From NCBI RefSeq assembly GCF_963678635.1, contig NC_087065.1, forward strand, positions 78,439,396 through 78,503,395: a stretch of 64,000 nucleotides of DNA. The letters run 5' to 3'. Shown in pieces: positions 35,101-46,329 of the stretch. The notes beneath the pieces are model-generated. The model saw nothing but the letters and a program-made list of their open reading frames with translations, was not told where the DNA came from and searched no databases. This DNA is from Symsagittifera roscoffensis. Taxonomy: Eukaryota; Xenacoelomorpha; Acoela; Convolutidae. The stretch's first letter is position 1, and the number at the start of each line of letters is the position of its first letter. The position numbers were made by a program, and so were the translations under genes.

Positions 35101-38100
35101 AAAAACCTGACATCTTTCTAAAATGGGCTCATAAACATTTTTTATGCGATGGGAAAAATTGAACTTCAAATACAAGGTCACCAGTGGATTACAGGAGGTT
35201 TGACCTCCTGCCGACCCCCTGCCGGTCCCCCTTTTGTATTACTTTGAGATATCCTTTTTTGGCTGACTAACCATAAAATTTTTCTAAAAGCGCCTTGGGC
35301 GCCAAGTTATACGCGGTTTTTGGTCAAAATTTTCCAAAAAGTGCCTAAAAACGCCTTTTTAAACAGACATCTTTCTAAAATGAGCTTATAAACACTTCTT
35401 TATGTGATGGGAAAAACTGAACTTCAAATACAATGTCACCAACGGGTTAAAGGAGGTTCGACCACTGCCGACCCAAAAGTTCCCCACTTTGTACTAATTT
35501 GAGATATCTAATTTCGGCTGACTAATCCTAAAATTTTCTAAAAGCACCTTGGGCGCCAAATTATACGCGGTTTTTGGTCAAAATTTTCCAAAAAGTACTT
35601 AAAAAAATTTTTTTAAACAGACATCTTTCTAAAATGAGCTTATAAACACTTCTTTATGCGATGGGAAAAACTGAACTTCAAATACAATGTCACCAGCGGG
35701 TTAAAGGAGGTTCGACCACTGCCGACCCAAAACTTCCCCACTTTGTACTATTTTGAGATACTTATTTTCGGCTGAACAACCGTAAAACTTTTCTAAAAGC
35801 GCCTTGGGCGCCAAATTATACTCGGTTTTTGGTCAAAATTTTCCAAAAATTGCCTAAAAACACCTTTTTAAACAGACATCTTTCTAAAATGAGCTTATAA
35901 ACACTTCTTTATGCGATGGGAAAAACTGAACTTCAAATACAATGTCACCAGCGGGTTAAAGGAGGTTCGACCACTGCCGACGCAAAAATTCCCCACTTTG
36001 TACTATTTTGAGGTATCTAATTTTGGCTGACTAACCCTAAAAACTTTCTAAAAGCCTCTTTGGCGCCAAATTATACGCAATTTTTGGTCAAAATTTTCCA
36101 AAAAGTGCCTAAAAACACCTTTTTAAACAGACATCTTTCTAAAATGAGCTTATAAACACTTCTTTATGTGATGGGAAAAACTGAACTTCAAATACAATGT
36201 CACCAACGGGTTAAAGGAGGTTCGACCACTGCCGACCCAAAAGTTCCCCACTTTGTACTAATTTGAGATATCTAATTTCGGCTGACTAATCCTAAAATTT
36301 TCTAAAAGCACCTTGGGCGCCAAATTATACGCGGTTTTTGGTCAAAATTTTCCAAAATGTACTTAAAAAAATTTTTTTAAACAGACATCTTTCTAAAATG
36401 AGCTTATAAACACTTCTTTATGCGATGGGAAAAACTGAACTTCAAATACAATGTCACCAGCGGGTTAAAGGAGGTTCGACCACTGCCGACACAAAACTTC
36501 CCCACTTTGTACTATTTTGAGATACTTATTTTCGGCTGAACAACCGTAAAACTTTTCTAAAAGCGCCTTGGGCGCCAAATTATACTCGGTTTTTGGTCAA
36601 AATTTTCCAAAAATTGCCTAAAAACACCTTTTTAAACAGACATCTTTCTAAAATGAGCTTATAAACACTTCTTTATGCGATGGGAAAAACTGAACTTCAA
36701 ATACAATGTCACCAGCGGGTTAAAGGAGGTTCGACCACTGCCGACGCAAAAATTCCCCACTTTGTACTATTTTGAGGTATCTAATTTTGGCTGACTAACC
36801 CTAAAAATTTTCTAAAAGCCTCTTTGGCGCCAAATTATACGCAATTTTTGGTCAAAATTTTCCAAAAAGTGCCTAAAAACACCTTTTTAAACAGACATCT
36901 TTCTAAAATGAGCTTAAGACACTTCTTAATGCGATGGGAAAAACTGAACTTCAAATACAATGTCACCAGCGGGTTAAAGGAGGTTCGACCACTGGCGACG
37001 CAAAAGTTCCCCACTCTGTACTATTTTGAGATATCTAACTTTGGCTGAATAACCCTAAAATTTTTCTAAAAGCGCCTTGGGCGCCAAATTATACGCTGTT
37101 TTTGGTCAAAACTTTCCAAAAAGTGCCTAAAAATACCTTTTTAAACAGACATCTTTCTAAAACTAGTTTATAAACACTTCTTTATGTGATGGGAAAAACT
37201 GAACTTCAAATACAATGTCACCAACGGGTTAAAGGAGGTTCGACCACTGCCGACCCAAAAGTTCCCCACTTTGTACTAATTTGAGATATCTAATTTCGGC
37301 TGACTTACCCTAAAAATTCCTAAAAGCGCCTTGGGTGCCAAATTATACGCGGTTTTTGGTCAAAATTTTACAAAAAGTGCCAAAAAAAAATTTTTTTAAA
37401 CGGACATCTTTCTAAAATGAGCTTATAAACACTTCTTTATACGATGGAAAAAACTGAACTTCAAATACAATGTCACCAGCGGGTTAAAGGAGGTTCGACC
37501 ACTGCCGACCCAAAACTTCCCCACTTTGTACTATTTTGAGATACCTATTTTCGGCTGAACAACCGTTAAATTTTTCTAAAAGCGCCTTGGGCGCCAAATT
37601 ATACTCGGTTTTTGGTCAAAATTTTCCAAAAAGTGCCTAAAAACACCTTTTTAAACAGACATCTTTCTAAAATGAGCTTAAAACACTTCTTTATGAGATG
37701 GGAAAAACTGAACTTCAATTACAATGTCACCAGCGGGTGAAAGGAGGTTCGACCACTGGCGACGCAAAAGTTCCTCACTCTGTACTACTTTGAGATATCT
37801 AATTTCAGCAGACTAACCCTAACAATTTTCTATAAGCGCCCTGGGCGCCAAATTATACTCGGTTTTTGGTCAAAATTTTCCAAAAATTGCCTAAAAACAC
37901 CTTCTTAAACAGACATCTTTCTAAAATGAGCTTATAAACACTTCTTTATGCGATGGGAAAAACTGAACTTCAAATACAATGTCACCAGCGGGTTAAAGGA
38001 GGTTCGACCACTGCCGACGCAAAAATTCCCCACTTTTTACTATTTTGAGATATCTAATTTTGGCTGACTAACCCTAAAAATTTTCTCTAAACGCCCTTTG

Positions 38101-39690
38101 GGCGCCAAATTATACGCGATTTTTGGTCAAAATTTTCCAAAAAGTGCCTAAAAACACCTTTTTAAACAGACATCTTTCTAAAATGAGCTTATAAACACTT
38201 CTTTATGCGTTGGGAAAACTGAACTTCAAATACAATGTCACCAGCGGGTTAAAGGAGGTTCGACCACTGTCGACGCAAAAATTCCCCACTTTGTACTATT
38301 TTGAGATATCTAATTTTGGCTGACTAACCCTCAAAATTTTCTAAAAGCCCCTTGGGCGCCAAATTATTCGCGATTTTTGGTCAATTTTCCAAAAAGTGCC
38401 TAAAAACACCTTTTTAAACTGACATCTTTCTAAAATGAGCTTAAAACACTTCTTTATGAGATGGGAAAAACTGAACTTCAATTACAATGTCACCAGCGGG
38501 TTAAAGGAGGTTCGACCACTGGCGACGCAAAAGTTCCTCACTCTACTACTTTGAGATATCTAATTTCGGCAGGATAACCCTAACAATTTTCTATAAGCGC
38601 CCTGGGCGCCAAATTATACTCGGTTTTTGGTCAAAATTTTCAAAAAAATGCCTAAAAACACCTTTTTAAACAGACATGTTTCTAAAATGAGCTTATAAAC
38701 ACTTCTTTATGTGATGGGAAAAACTGAACTTCAAATACAATGTCACCAGCGGGTTAAAGGAGGTTCGACCACTGCCGACCCAAAAGTTCCCCACTTTGAA
38801 CTATTTTGAGATACCTAATTTCGGCTGACTAACCCTAACATTTTTCTATAAGCGCCCTGGGTGCCAATTTATACTCGGTTTTTGGTCAAAATTTTTCAAA
38901 AAGTACCTAAAAACACCTTTTTAAACAGACATCTTTCTAAAATGAGCTTATAAACACTTCTTTATGCGTTGGGAAAAACTGAACTTCAAATACAATGTCA
39001 CCAACGGGTTAAAGGAGGTTCGACCACTGGCGACGCAAAAGTTCCCCACTCTGTACTATTTTGAGATATCTAATTTTGGCTGAATAACCCTAAAATTTTT
39101 CTAAAAGCGCCTTGGGCGCCAAATTATACGCGGTTTTTGGTCAAAACTTTCCAAAAAGTGCCTAAAAATACCTTTTTAAACAGACATCTTTCCAAAACGA
39201 GCTTATAAACACTTCTTTACGCGATGGGAAAAACTGAACTTCAAATACAATGTCACCAGCGGGTTAAAGGAGGTTCGACTACTGCCGACCCAAAAGTTCC
39301 CCACTTTGTACTATTTTGAGATACCTAATTTCGGCAGACTAACCCTAACAGTTTTCTATAAGCGCCCTGGGCGCCAAATTATACTCGGTTTTTGGTCAAA
39401 ATTTTTCAAAAAGTACCTAAAAACACCTTTTTAAACAGAAATCCTTCTAAAATGAGCTTATAAACACTTCTTTATGCGTTGGGAAAAACTGAACTTCAAA
39501 TACAATGTCACCAGCGGGTTAAAGGAGGTTCGACCACTGGCGACGCAAAAGTTCCCCACTCTGTACTATTTTGAGATATCTAATTTTGGCTGACTAACCT
39601 TAAATTTTTTCTAAAAGCGCGTTGGGCGCCAAAATATACGCATTTTTTGGTCAAAATAATTCAAAAAATTCCTAAAAATACCTTTTTTTT
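35101..39690. repeat. Satellite array, about 18 monomers of about 255 bp
   Basis: AAACAGACATCTTTC recurs at 35361, 35615, 35870, 36125, 36379, 36634, 36889, 37143, then with small variants near 37398, 37653, 37907, 38164, 38416, 38668, 38923, 39178 and 39433, a period of 252-257. A higher-order unit of three monomers is clear: 35361-36124 is almost identical to 36125-36888, and a third, weaker trimer follows from 37143. Half of the monomer matches the interior of the hAT MITEs at 41067-41501 and 44834-45256 (TTCTAAAAGCGCC...GGCGCCAAATTATAC, then GTCAAAATTTTCCAAAAAGT). Confidence 0.95.
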
Positions 39691-39860
39691 TGCATTTTTT
39701 ATTTCAAAAAATCACTTGCGGCGCCGGAATAATGGTCAAATTAGGGTCTTATAGTTATTTAGTAGAGCTCAGAAAATCAAATTGGATGACCTTAAAAAAG
39801 GTCGACAAAGTTTTTGAAATTTTTTTTTAAAATCCGCTCCCCCCTCGAGAAAATCCTATA
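39691..39860. mobile_element. Decayed right end of a hAT MITE bordering the satellite
   Basis: Continues from the last monomer exactly as the MITE at 41067-41501 continues from its interior: TTGCGGCGCCGGAA, a paired AAGGTCGAC motif, then CCCCCTCGAGAAAATCCTA. The terminal inverted repeat itself is lost after 39860. It shows that the array sits inside, and probably grew from, one MITE copy. Confidence 0.75.
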
Positions 39861-41058
39861 CAATGTTATGTTCATTGATGCTCCTGTTTCTAAAAAACTA
39901 AACTTAAAACTATTTTTACAAATCAGCAACTTACATATTTTCTTAAAGTTTATATCTACGAAAGCAAAGTAGATACAAATAAGAACTTAATTGCCCACTT
40001 TTATGGGAAGCTTGTGTAAAAGTAAACAAAAAAATAATTCCATAGTTTTCTTGCTAAGTAAATGCCGACCGTAACATAGAAACTCTTGCAGACACTGAAT
40101 AGGACGGACGTGGCTACGAACCGAAATAGTACATTTGTCACAGAAACAGATTAAACTGTCACATATTAAATACAGTCATTAAGAAAATAAGAAACTGACG
40201 CAACTCTCTTAATTCTAATTCGGGTTTAGACTGTTTCATGTTGGCTGTTTTGTAGTTTTTGACTATTCGTATGAGTTTTGCAAACATTCTGCAAACAGCC
40301 ATGAATGATCTCTCCGCTTTGAATGAACCAAAAAATCATTCTTCTACAAAATATGTCTAATACCAAAAGTTTAATCTGAAAATTAAAATCCAGTTTCAAA
40401 ATTAAAAGTTGTTCACATGTTTTTCGCGCTATTTTGCTCTCTAATTGAAGAGCGAAATTTGTCTTTCTTTTAGCATAGCAATTTGAGTTGAACGTAAGAA
40501 AAATCAAAAATCAAATACTCAAAATTACGAAATTGGCCACAAATTTGGACTCAATCAACTATTAAAAAATCACGAACTATGAAAAATCGACAATCGGTTG
40601 ATTCACTCTTAAATAGGCCAAACAAGTGTAAAAAGCCAATAAACGGCCAACTTTTTCGTTTTGACGTGCAAAACACGTCGCCTTAAGCCTAAAATATTTA
40701 AAGTAAAAGCTTATCCGTTTTTTATCTCCATTTTTCTCATATATAGGTAATGCTCACTTAGAAAATTGTTATGGGAAAAAGTTAGATTTTCTCAACGCAT
40801 TTTCAATATAAAATTTATACGATACCCACTAGTTCGTTAGAGAAAAAACTTTTTTCTAACAAACAGCACGATCTATTTAAATGTCGTCACTTCGTTCCTT
40901 AACATTTGAACATTATAACAGATGTTTCTGCCGATCATTTTTTTTTTAAATTAGGTCCCTTTTTCACTTCGAATTGTTTGTTATTTTTTTGCGATGCGTT
41001 ACTTTATTTTGTACTTCAAAATAAACTTAGTGCCTTGTATTAAAAAATGGCATAAACC
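39861..41058. other. No gene recognised
   Basis: AT-rich sequence without an identifiable gene. The minus-strand frame 40226-40507 has no recognisable domain. Confidence 0.45.
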
Positions 41059-41066
41059 CTAGAAAC

Positions 41067-41501
41067 CAGGGGCGGATTTAGGGGGGAAGGGGCGGGGGGG
41101 AAGGCGGACGCTTCCCCCCTCAGGGATTCGAACCCCTGCCAACCCAAAGGGTCCCCCTTTGGTACTTTTGAAGAAATCCATTTTTTGCCGACCAACCTTA
41201 AAATTTTTCTAAAGGCGCCTTTGGCGCCAATATATACTAATTTTGAGGGGGGAGCGCTCGCCAAAAAAACGCGTTTTTTTTGTCAAAATTTTCCAAAAAG
41301 TGCCCAAAAACGGCTTTTTTGACCTGTTTTTTCAAAAAAAATTGCCCGCGGCGCAGAAAATTTGGCCAAAACAGTGTCTTTTTACTGCTTTTTATTTTAA
41401 GGTCTGATCGACCTTAAAAAAAAAGGTCGTCAAATTTTTCGAAAATTTTTTGAAAATCCGACCCCCCCCCCCCCTCGAGAAAATCCTAGATCCGCCCACT
41501 G
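41067..41501 (+). mobile_element. hAT-type MITE, 435 bp, with 8-bp target duplication
   Basis: The left end CAGGGGCGGATTTAGG and the right end CCTAGATCCGCCCACTG form terminal inverted repeats. ctagaaac flanks the element on both sides (41059-41066 and 41502-41509). An 8-bp duplication with CAGGGG-type ends is the hallmark of hAT transposons. There is no transposase, so it is non-autonomous. Orientation is opposite to the related copy at 44834-45256. Confidence 0.92.
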
Positions 41502-41509
41502 CTAGAAAC

Positions 41510-42459
41510 CCTGCCTTTAATTTCCTAAAAACTTTAATTTTCCTGCATTTAGAAACTCTACAAAGAATTAAAAACTAGCATTTTACATGTATTTATTTTT
41601 TACTTGTTCAATTTATGATATAGCAAACATTATAAATTTTTTGATTTTTAGTAAAAAAAGCTTTTTTAAACCATTAATAGACCCGTTCTAAAGGTATAAT
41701 TTTGATTTGTTAAAATGAAACGCATCACAAAAAAACTGGCAAAACTCCAAACCATTTTGTCTTCTTTTTTGTCCAAATTTAACGACATTTGAAAAAAATT
41801 GAGTTTTTTTATTTTTGTGTAAGTTCATTTTTTGATTGTTTTAATCCATCACTCTTAAATATTTACCGATTACAAAAAGAATGGTTAAACAGCTCAATAA
41901 TTTTGAAGTGAAAAATTTCTATGAAAACGTATTGGAAAAATAACCTGTAAATTTCTATTAAAACAATTGCTCATATGATTGAATATATGATTTTATAATA
42001 TGGAAAACACTGCATTAGCTCATTAATCACGTCATTTTCTTCGAAAGTCTAACAGAAACAAAGCGAAAAGGTTTGAACAGACAAACAATACCACGAAAAC
42101 AAGCAAGTTTTAAGTAAAAACGAGACTGCTTGTATCAGGGCAAAGCCTTGAACGTTCCGAATGCATTTCAATGTCTATGGAGCAGTAATAGCGAGAAAAA
42201 TTTAAAAGTAATAAAAATAAAAATGATTTTTTTTAATTTGAGTTTTTTTGTGAAAACCATACCCCAACACGCCATATGAAGTACAAAATGATAAGTTTTG
42301 CTACTATTAACAAATCAAATATGACAATTAGGCTTCCTTCAACCAATTTGCAAGGATTTCTATGACGGATTAAGTCTCCGCTTACGCAATAATAGCGCGA
42401 AATATATCGCGCGTTAATTGTCCCAAACTGGCCAAAATGGCAATCTTTAAACCCCCATA
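41510..42459. other. No gene recognised
   Basis: AT-rich intergenic sequence between the MITE and a copy of repeat R1. Nothing codes recognisably. Confidence 0.45.
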
Positions 42460-42745
42460 ACTTTACGGGTGAAATCGCAGGTGAAATATCTTTTCAAATT
42501 TAAGCTCAGGACAACAAAACCTTTTGAATGATATAAAAAATTTCCGTCAAAATGGCTCATTAAAAAGTCAAAATTTGTCTGAAGAAAAAAAAAAACCACC
42601 CCGAGCACAAATATTCCGTTACTTTCGTATCGAAAGTCGGAACAATAACTTTACGAAAACTGGAAGGATTCGACCGCGCTCGGCGTGTGTTTCGACCAAG
42701 GTGTGTTTCGACGTGTGCTCGACCCAAACCCTTGTCTCGTCTATG
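42460..42745 (-). repeat. Dispersed repeat R1, long copy
   Basis: The reverse complement of this stretch covers both the part matching 150-330 and the part matching 6487-6650, so it links the two and defines the longest copy of the repeat. Short frames on either strand (42524-42748, 42560-42829) are not taken as genes. Confidence 0.6.
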
Positions 42746-43220
42746 TAGGGGTAAACTGGTACGATGTTTCAAGTTAGCCCCTCCACCCTTGAGCCAAGAA
42801 CTTAATACAGACACAATAACAAAGACCATTCAACATACGTTCCGATAAGTTTCGTCGAATTGCCTCTACTAGGGCATGTACTCTTTTGAGCGCACGCATC
42901 GTACTTTTCTTGCCTTTCTTGCAAGTCCAACCATCATATATTCGATTTTTAATCTCAGTTGATATCGCTTTTGCATTTACAGCTTGGCAGATTAATTTTT
43001 GTTATTTTTTGCTTTCAAAAGTATATTTTAACTTTTCTCTGTTCACACACTTGCTGCAGTCAGCCTGATTGCTCTAAGTTTTAAAGCTTCATTAAATATT
43101 CAATTCGAGTACACTTGCTTTAATTGGAACGGCCATTAATTGGTATATGCCTAAGTAAACTGCCAAGTCTTCTTAATCTTTAAAAATCTGTTCACATCAT
43201 CAGGTCTAATTTGCTGCAAA

Positions 43221-46212
43221 ATGAGTTTGAGTCTGTTTAAAGAAATTTTATGCGAGTTTTTTGGGACTTTTATGCTGATGTTCTGCGGCACATCTTCCAT
43301 AGTATTGAGCGCCAACTCACCCAACATCGACGACATACTAGTGCCGGCGTTTTGTTTCTTCTGTATCATAGTGGCCCTAGTGCACCTAATTGGACCCACT
43401 TCGGGGTGCCACATCAACCCAGCAGTGACTCTTGGATTGACACTGATGGGAAGGATCCACCCCATTCATGCATTTCTCTATTCTGTTGCACAGATGATAG
43501 GTAACGCATCATACTTTTCGTTAACAGCAAAACTTGCAGTAAAGTAGTCGCAAAATCGTGCCGAAGGCTGGAGGGGGGGGAGGGGGGGGGAGGGGGGGGG
43601 TGTATCATAACAATTTATAAAATATGCCTTGCTTAACAATTTATGTTTAACATAATGCTTAACATTTTTTCTGAAGGATCCCCTTCTGACCTCTGATATG
43701 CTGTTCTACGGAAGCCGCCTATTCCGGCTTCCCAGTCCCATATTTTTAAGGCGTCAAATTGTCCAACCTCCAAATAAATGTCTTTAGCGCGAAAGAAGAT
43801 GCCAAATAATGGCGGATCTAGAAACTTCTCGAGAAGGCGGGGCGGATTTTCAAAAACACGTGTCGAACGTTTTTTTTTGAGTTTTTCTAGGTCGACTAAA
43901 TTGATTTTCCGAGCACTCTCACAACACTATGAAAACCCTTAGTTTGACAAAAAATTTTACGCTGCAGGCAAATAATTGAAAAAAAAAACTAAAGAAAAAA
44001 GTCAAATATGACGTTTTTAAAATCCTTTTTTGAAACAAGAAGTAAATCACACGTTTTTTGTGACATTTACACTTTCGTAACTGAGGAGTTCAATTTTTCT
44101 AACTCTTAGCAGAAGAAGCTGAATTGAACTAGCATCTACATGTATAGCTAGAAACATTCATAAATTCATTAATATATGAATATGAATGCAGTTCTCTATT
44201 TTATTAGAGCATTTAAAAACATTGCCTGAAAAGACAATCATCATCTATATAAGAGTGTAAACTACGTTCAACGACTCCTACAAATTTTGCTCTATTTATA
44301 AATACTAAGACAAAAAACCGCCTGACAACCACAAAAAATAGCAAACAAACAGTTGGAAAACATAGTCAATGAACGCAAGTAAACAGAAAAGAAACACTGC
44401 CTTATTTTTTAAAGATTTTTCAATTTTCAAACTCCAAAGAAAATTTTTTTTACCTTACAGTTCTTTGAATTTCAAGACCATATGATAGATTATTTTTGAT
44501 TAAGTTAACCCAATTTGAGAAAATTGTATCAATAGGTTTTTTTTTCGCTGGGAAATCTGAGAAATTTAAAATTCACTTTCAAAGCTAAAAGTCAATCACA
44601 CGTTTTACGCGACTTTTCCACAGTTGATGCTCGACAGTAGAGTCTGCCTTGCTTTTCACTAAAAAAATGAAACTAAAAAAATTAAATTCAAACCTTAAAA
44701 TTCAAATATGATTCTGAACAAATCTTAAAAATTTTCTGAAAAAACCAAAAAAATCATCACAACCGATATAAGTGTTTTCGCCATTCTAGGCTGTCATTTA
44801 AGCAGGCACTAATGAAAGAAGTAATGTAGTAAGCAGGGGCGGATCTAGGATTTTCTCGAGGGGGGGCGGATTTTCAAAAAAAATTCGAAAATTTTGACGA
44901 CCTTTTTTTTTTAGGTCGACCAAATTGATTTTTTGAGCTCTCCCAAAGCACTGTTTTGCCCCTATTTTGGCAAAATTTTCTGCGCGGCAGGCAAATTTTT
45001 GAAAAAACAGTCAAAAAAGCCGTTTTTGGGCACTTTTTGAAAAATTTTGACAAAAAATCGCGTTTTTTTTTGGCGCGCGCTCCCCCTCAAAGTAGTATAT
45101 ATTGGCGCCCAAGGCGCCTTTAGAAAAAATTTAGGGTGGGTTGGCCAAAAAAGGATTTCTGAAAAAGTATCAAAGGGGGAACCTTTGGGTCGGCAGGGGG
45201 TCGAATCCCTGAGGGGAGGGGCGTCCGCCCCCCCCCCCCCCCTAAATCCGCCCCTGGTAGTAAGTATTTCGCAATATTTAGGTGGCATTGTTGGCACTGG
45301 CTATGTGTACTTGCTCTCTCCGCGTGACTGGGTGGACAATTGCAGTCTGGGAATGACAAAGGTGCATCCCTCTCTCAACGTGTACCAAGCAGTGGGTTGG
45401 GAAGTCACCATCACTGCTCTATTGGTACTCACCGTTCTCCTGCTCAATGAGAGCAATCCAAACCGAGAATTCGAGGTAAACCATTTAACCCCCCTCAGTC
45501 CCCAAATTCAACAGTTTGTCACGTTTTGCCTGTTTTTTAAGAACAGAACAGAGCTAAGTCATGTGACATGAAAAAAAAGTTCACAAGTTTTTGGTTCTGA
45601 ACGTGAACTAAAAGCACTCGGGATCTCTGCGATGTTTCCATGGTCTAAATCTTGAAACTTATATATCTGAACAATTAACTAATGAAACCCTAAAAAACAA
45701 TAACTAGATATTACATTATATTTGCTGGGTAATTCAAGAAATAGTTTTGTAGAGCATACTGCATAATTTAGAATTGTATACTACGCCATGTTATGTTCTA
45801 CCATTTTTTGACTTTGATTTAGTTCGGTTATTCATTCTAGGGCGTTCCTGCTTACAGCGCCGGATTCGCAGTAGTGGCGTGCATCTTCACCGGCGCCGGA
45901 TTCACCGGGGCTAGTTTAAATCCGGCTAGATCCTTCGCCCCTGCCGTAATCATGTGGGACTTCAAAGATCAATGGGTGTACTTTGTCGGCCCTTTGGGCT
46001 CCTCATTTGTGGCTGTCCTTATTTACAAATACCTGCTACGGGACGGAATCATACGTACGAACCCCCATGAATTGCCACAGCAATACCAACTGCATTTGCA
46101 GCAACAACAAGAAAAAGACCAACAGCAAAAACAGGGCAAAAAAGAGGAAAAGTCTGAAGAAATGACCACAACTGTTCATCTAAATGTAGGAAACGAGTCA
46201 TCCAAAGCATAA
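43221..46212 (+). CDS. Aquaporin (major intrinsic protein), three exons, 281 aa
   Basis: Channel for water or small neutral solutes in a cell membrane. Exons are 43221-43500, 45282-45475 and 45841-46212. Introns are GT-AG (gtaacg...tttag, phase 1; gtaaac...tctag, phase 0), and the joined frame is continuous from ATG to TAA. Both NPA boxes are present: INPAVT (N66) and LNPARSFAP (N185), with the filter Arg at R188. Six hydrophobic helices and the two half-helices fit the usual length for the family. By counting back from the NPA boxes, the other selectivity-filter positions are F46, I173 and A182, where water-selective AQP1 has Phe, His and Cys. The residues after about 224 form a Gln/Lys/Glu-rich cytoplasmic tail. 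I cannot assign the subfamily. Intron 1 holds two MITEs and a G-rich tract. No AATAAA was seen in the first 300 bases after the stop. Confidence 0.95.
43571..43600 (+). other. G-tract cluster, potential G-quadruplex in aquaporin intron 1
   Basis: Runs of 8, 9 and 9 G separated by single A, on the coding strand, about 70 bases downstream of the exon 1 donor. Long G runs of this spacing can fold into G-quadruplexes. A regulatory role is not shown by the sequence. Confidence 0.7.
43805..44035 (-). mobile_element. Decayed hAT MITE fragment in aquaporin intron 1
   Basis: GGCGGATCTAGAAACTTCTCGAGAAGGCGGGGCGGATTTTC, a TCGACTAAATTGATTTTC stretch and a CTGCAGGCAAAT stretch follow the order of the MITE at 44834. 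The copy is older and lacks a clear right end or target duplication. Confidence 0.7.
44834..45256 (-). mobile_element. hAT-type MITE, 423 bp, with 8-bp target duplication, in aquaporin intron 1
   Basis: Ends CAGGGGCGGATCTAGG and CCTAAATCCGCCCCTG are inverted repeats. The target duplication gtagtaag is exact (44826-44833 and 45257-45264). It is inverted relative to 41067-41501 and shares its whole interior. The element ends 25 bases before the intron's AG at 45280-45281, so it displaced whatever polypyrimidine or branch sequence lay upstream. Confidence 0.94.
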
Positions 46213-46329
46213 AACTCTTAAAGTAAAAAGTTAAAAGCTTCCCAGATATTTTCAATTGAAATAACGTAACGATGAATTAACACACTATTAGAAAAGTGTC
46301 AATGAGCTCGAAAGAACCATAAAAACGAT
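46213..46329. other. Aquaporin 3' flank
   Basis: Sequence following the stop codon, presumably 3' UTR. No canonical polyadenylation hexamer was found here or soon after. Confidence 0.4.

Noticed and set aside
36824-37048. 74-codon frame in the satellite
   Set aside because: Open frame within one monomer, closed by stops in neighbouring monomers.
35101-39690. Possible CRISPR-like regular array
   Set aside because: Whole 255-bp units are repeated with no short repeat/unique spacer pattern, and the genome is eukaryotic.
43151-43465. 104-codon minus-strand frame over aquaporin exon 1
   Set aside because: Antisense shadow of the coding exon.
45047-45571. 174-codon plus-strand frame
   Set aside because: It runs through a MITE, the intron 1 end and aquaporin exon 2. 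Only 45282-45475 is coding, in the aquaporin frame.
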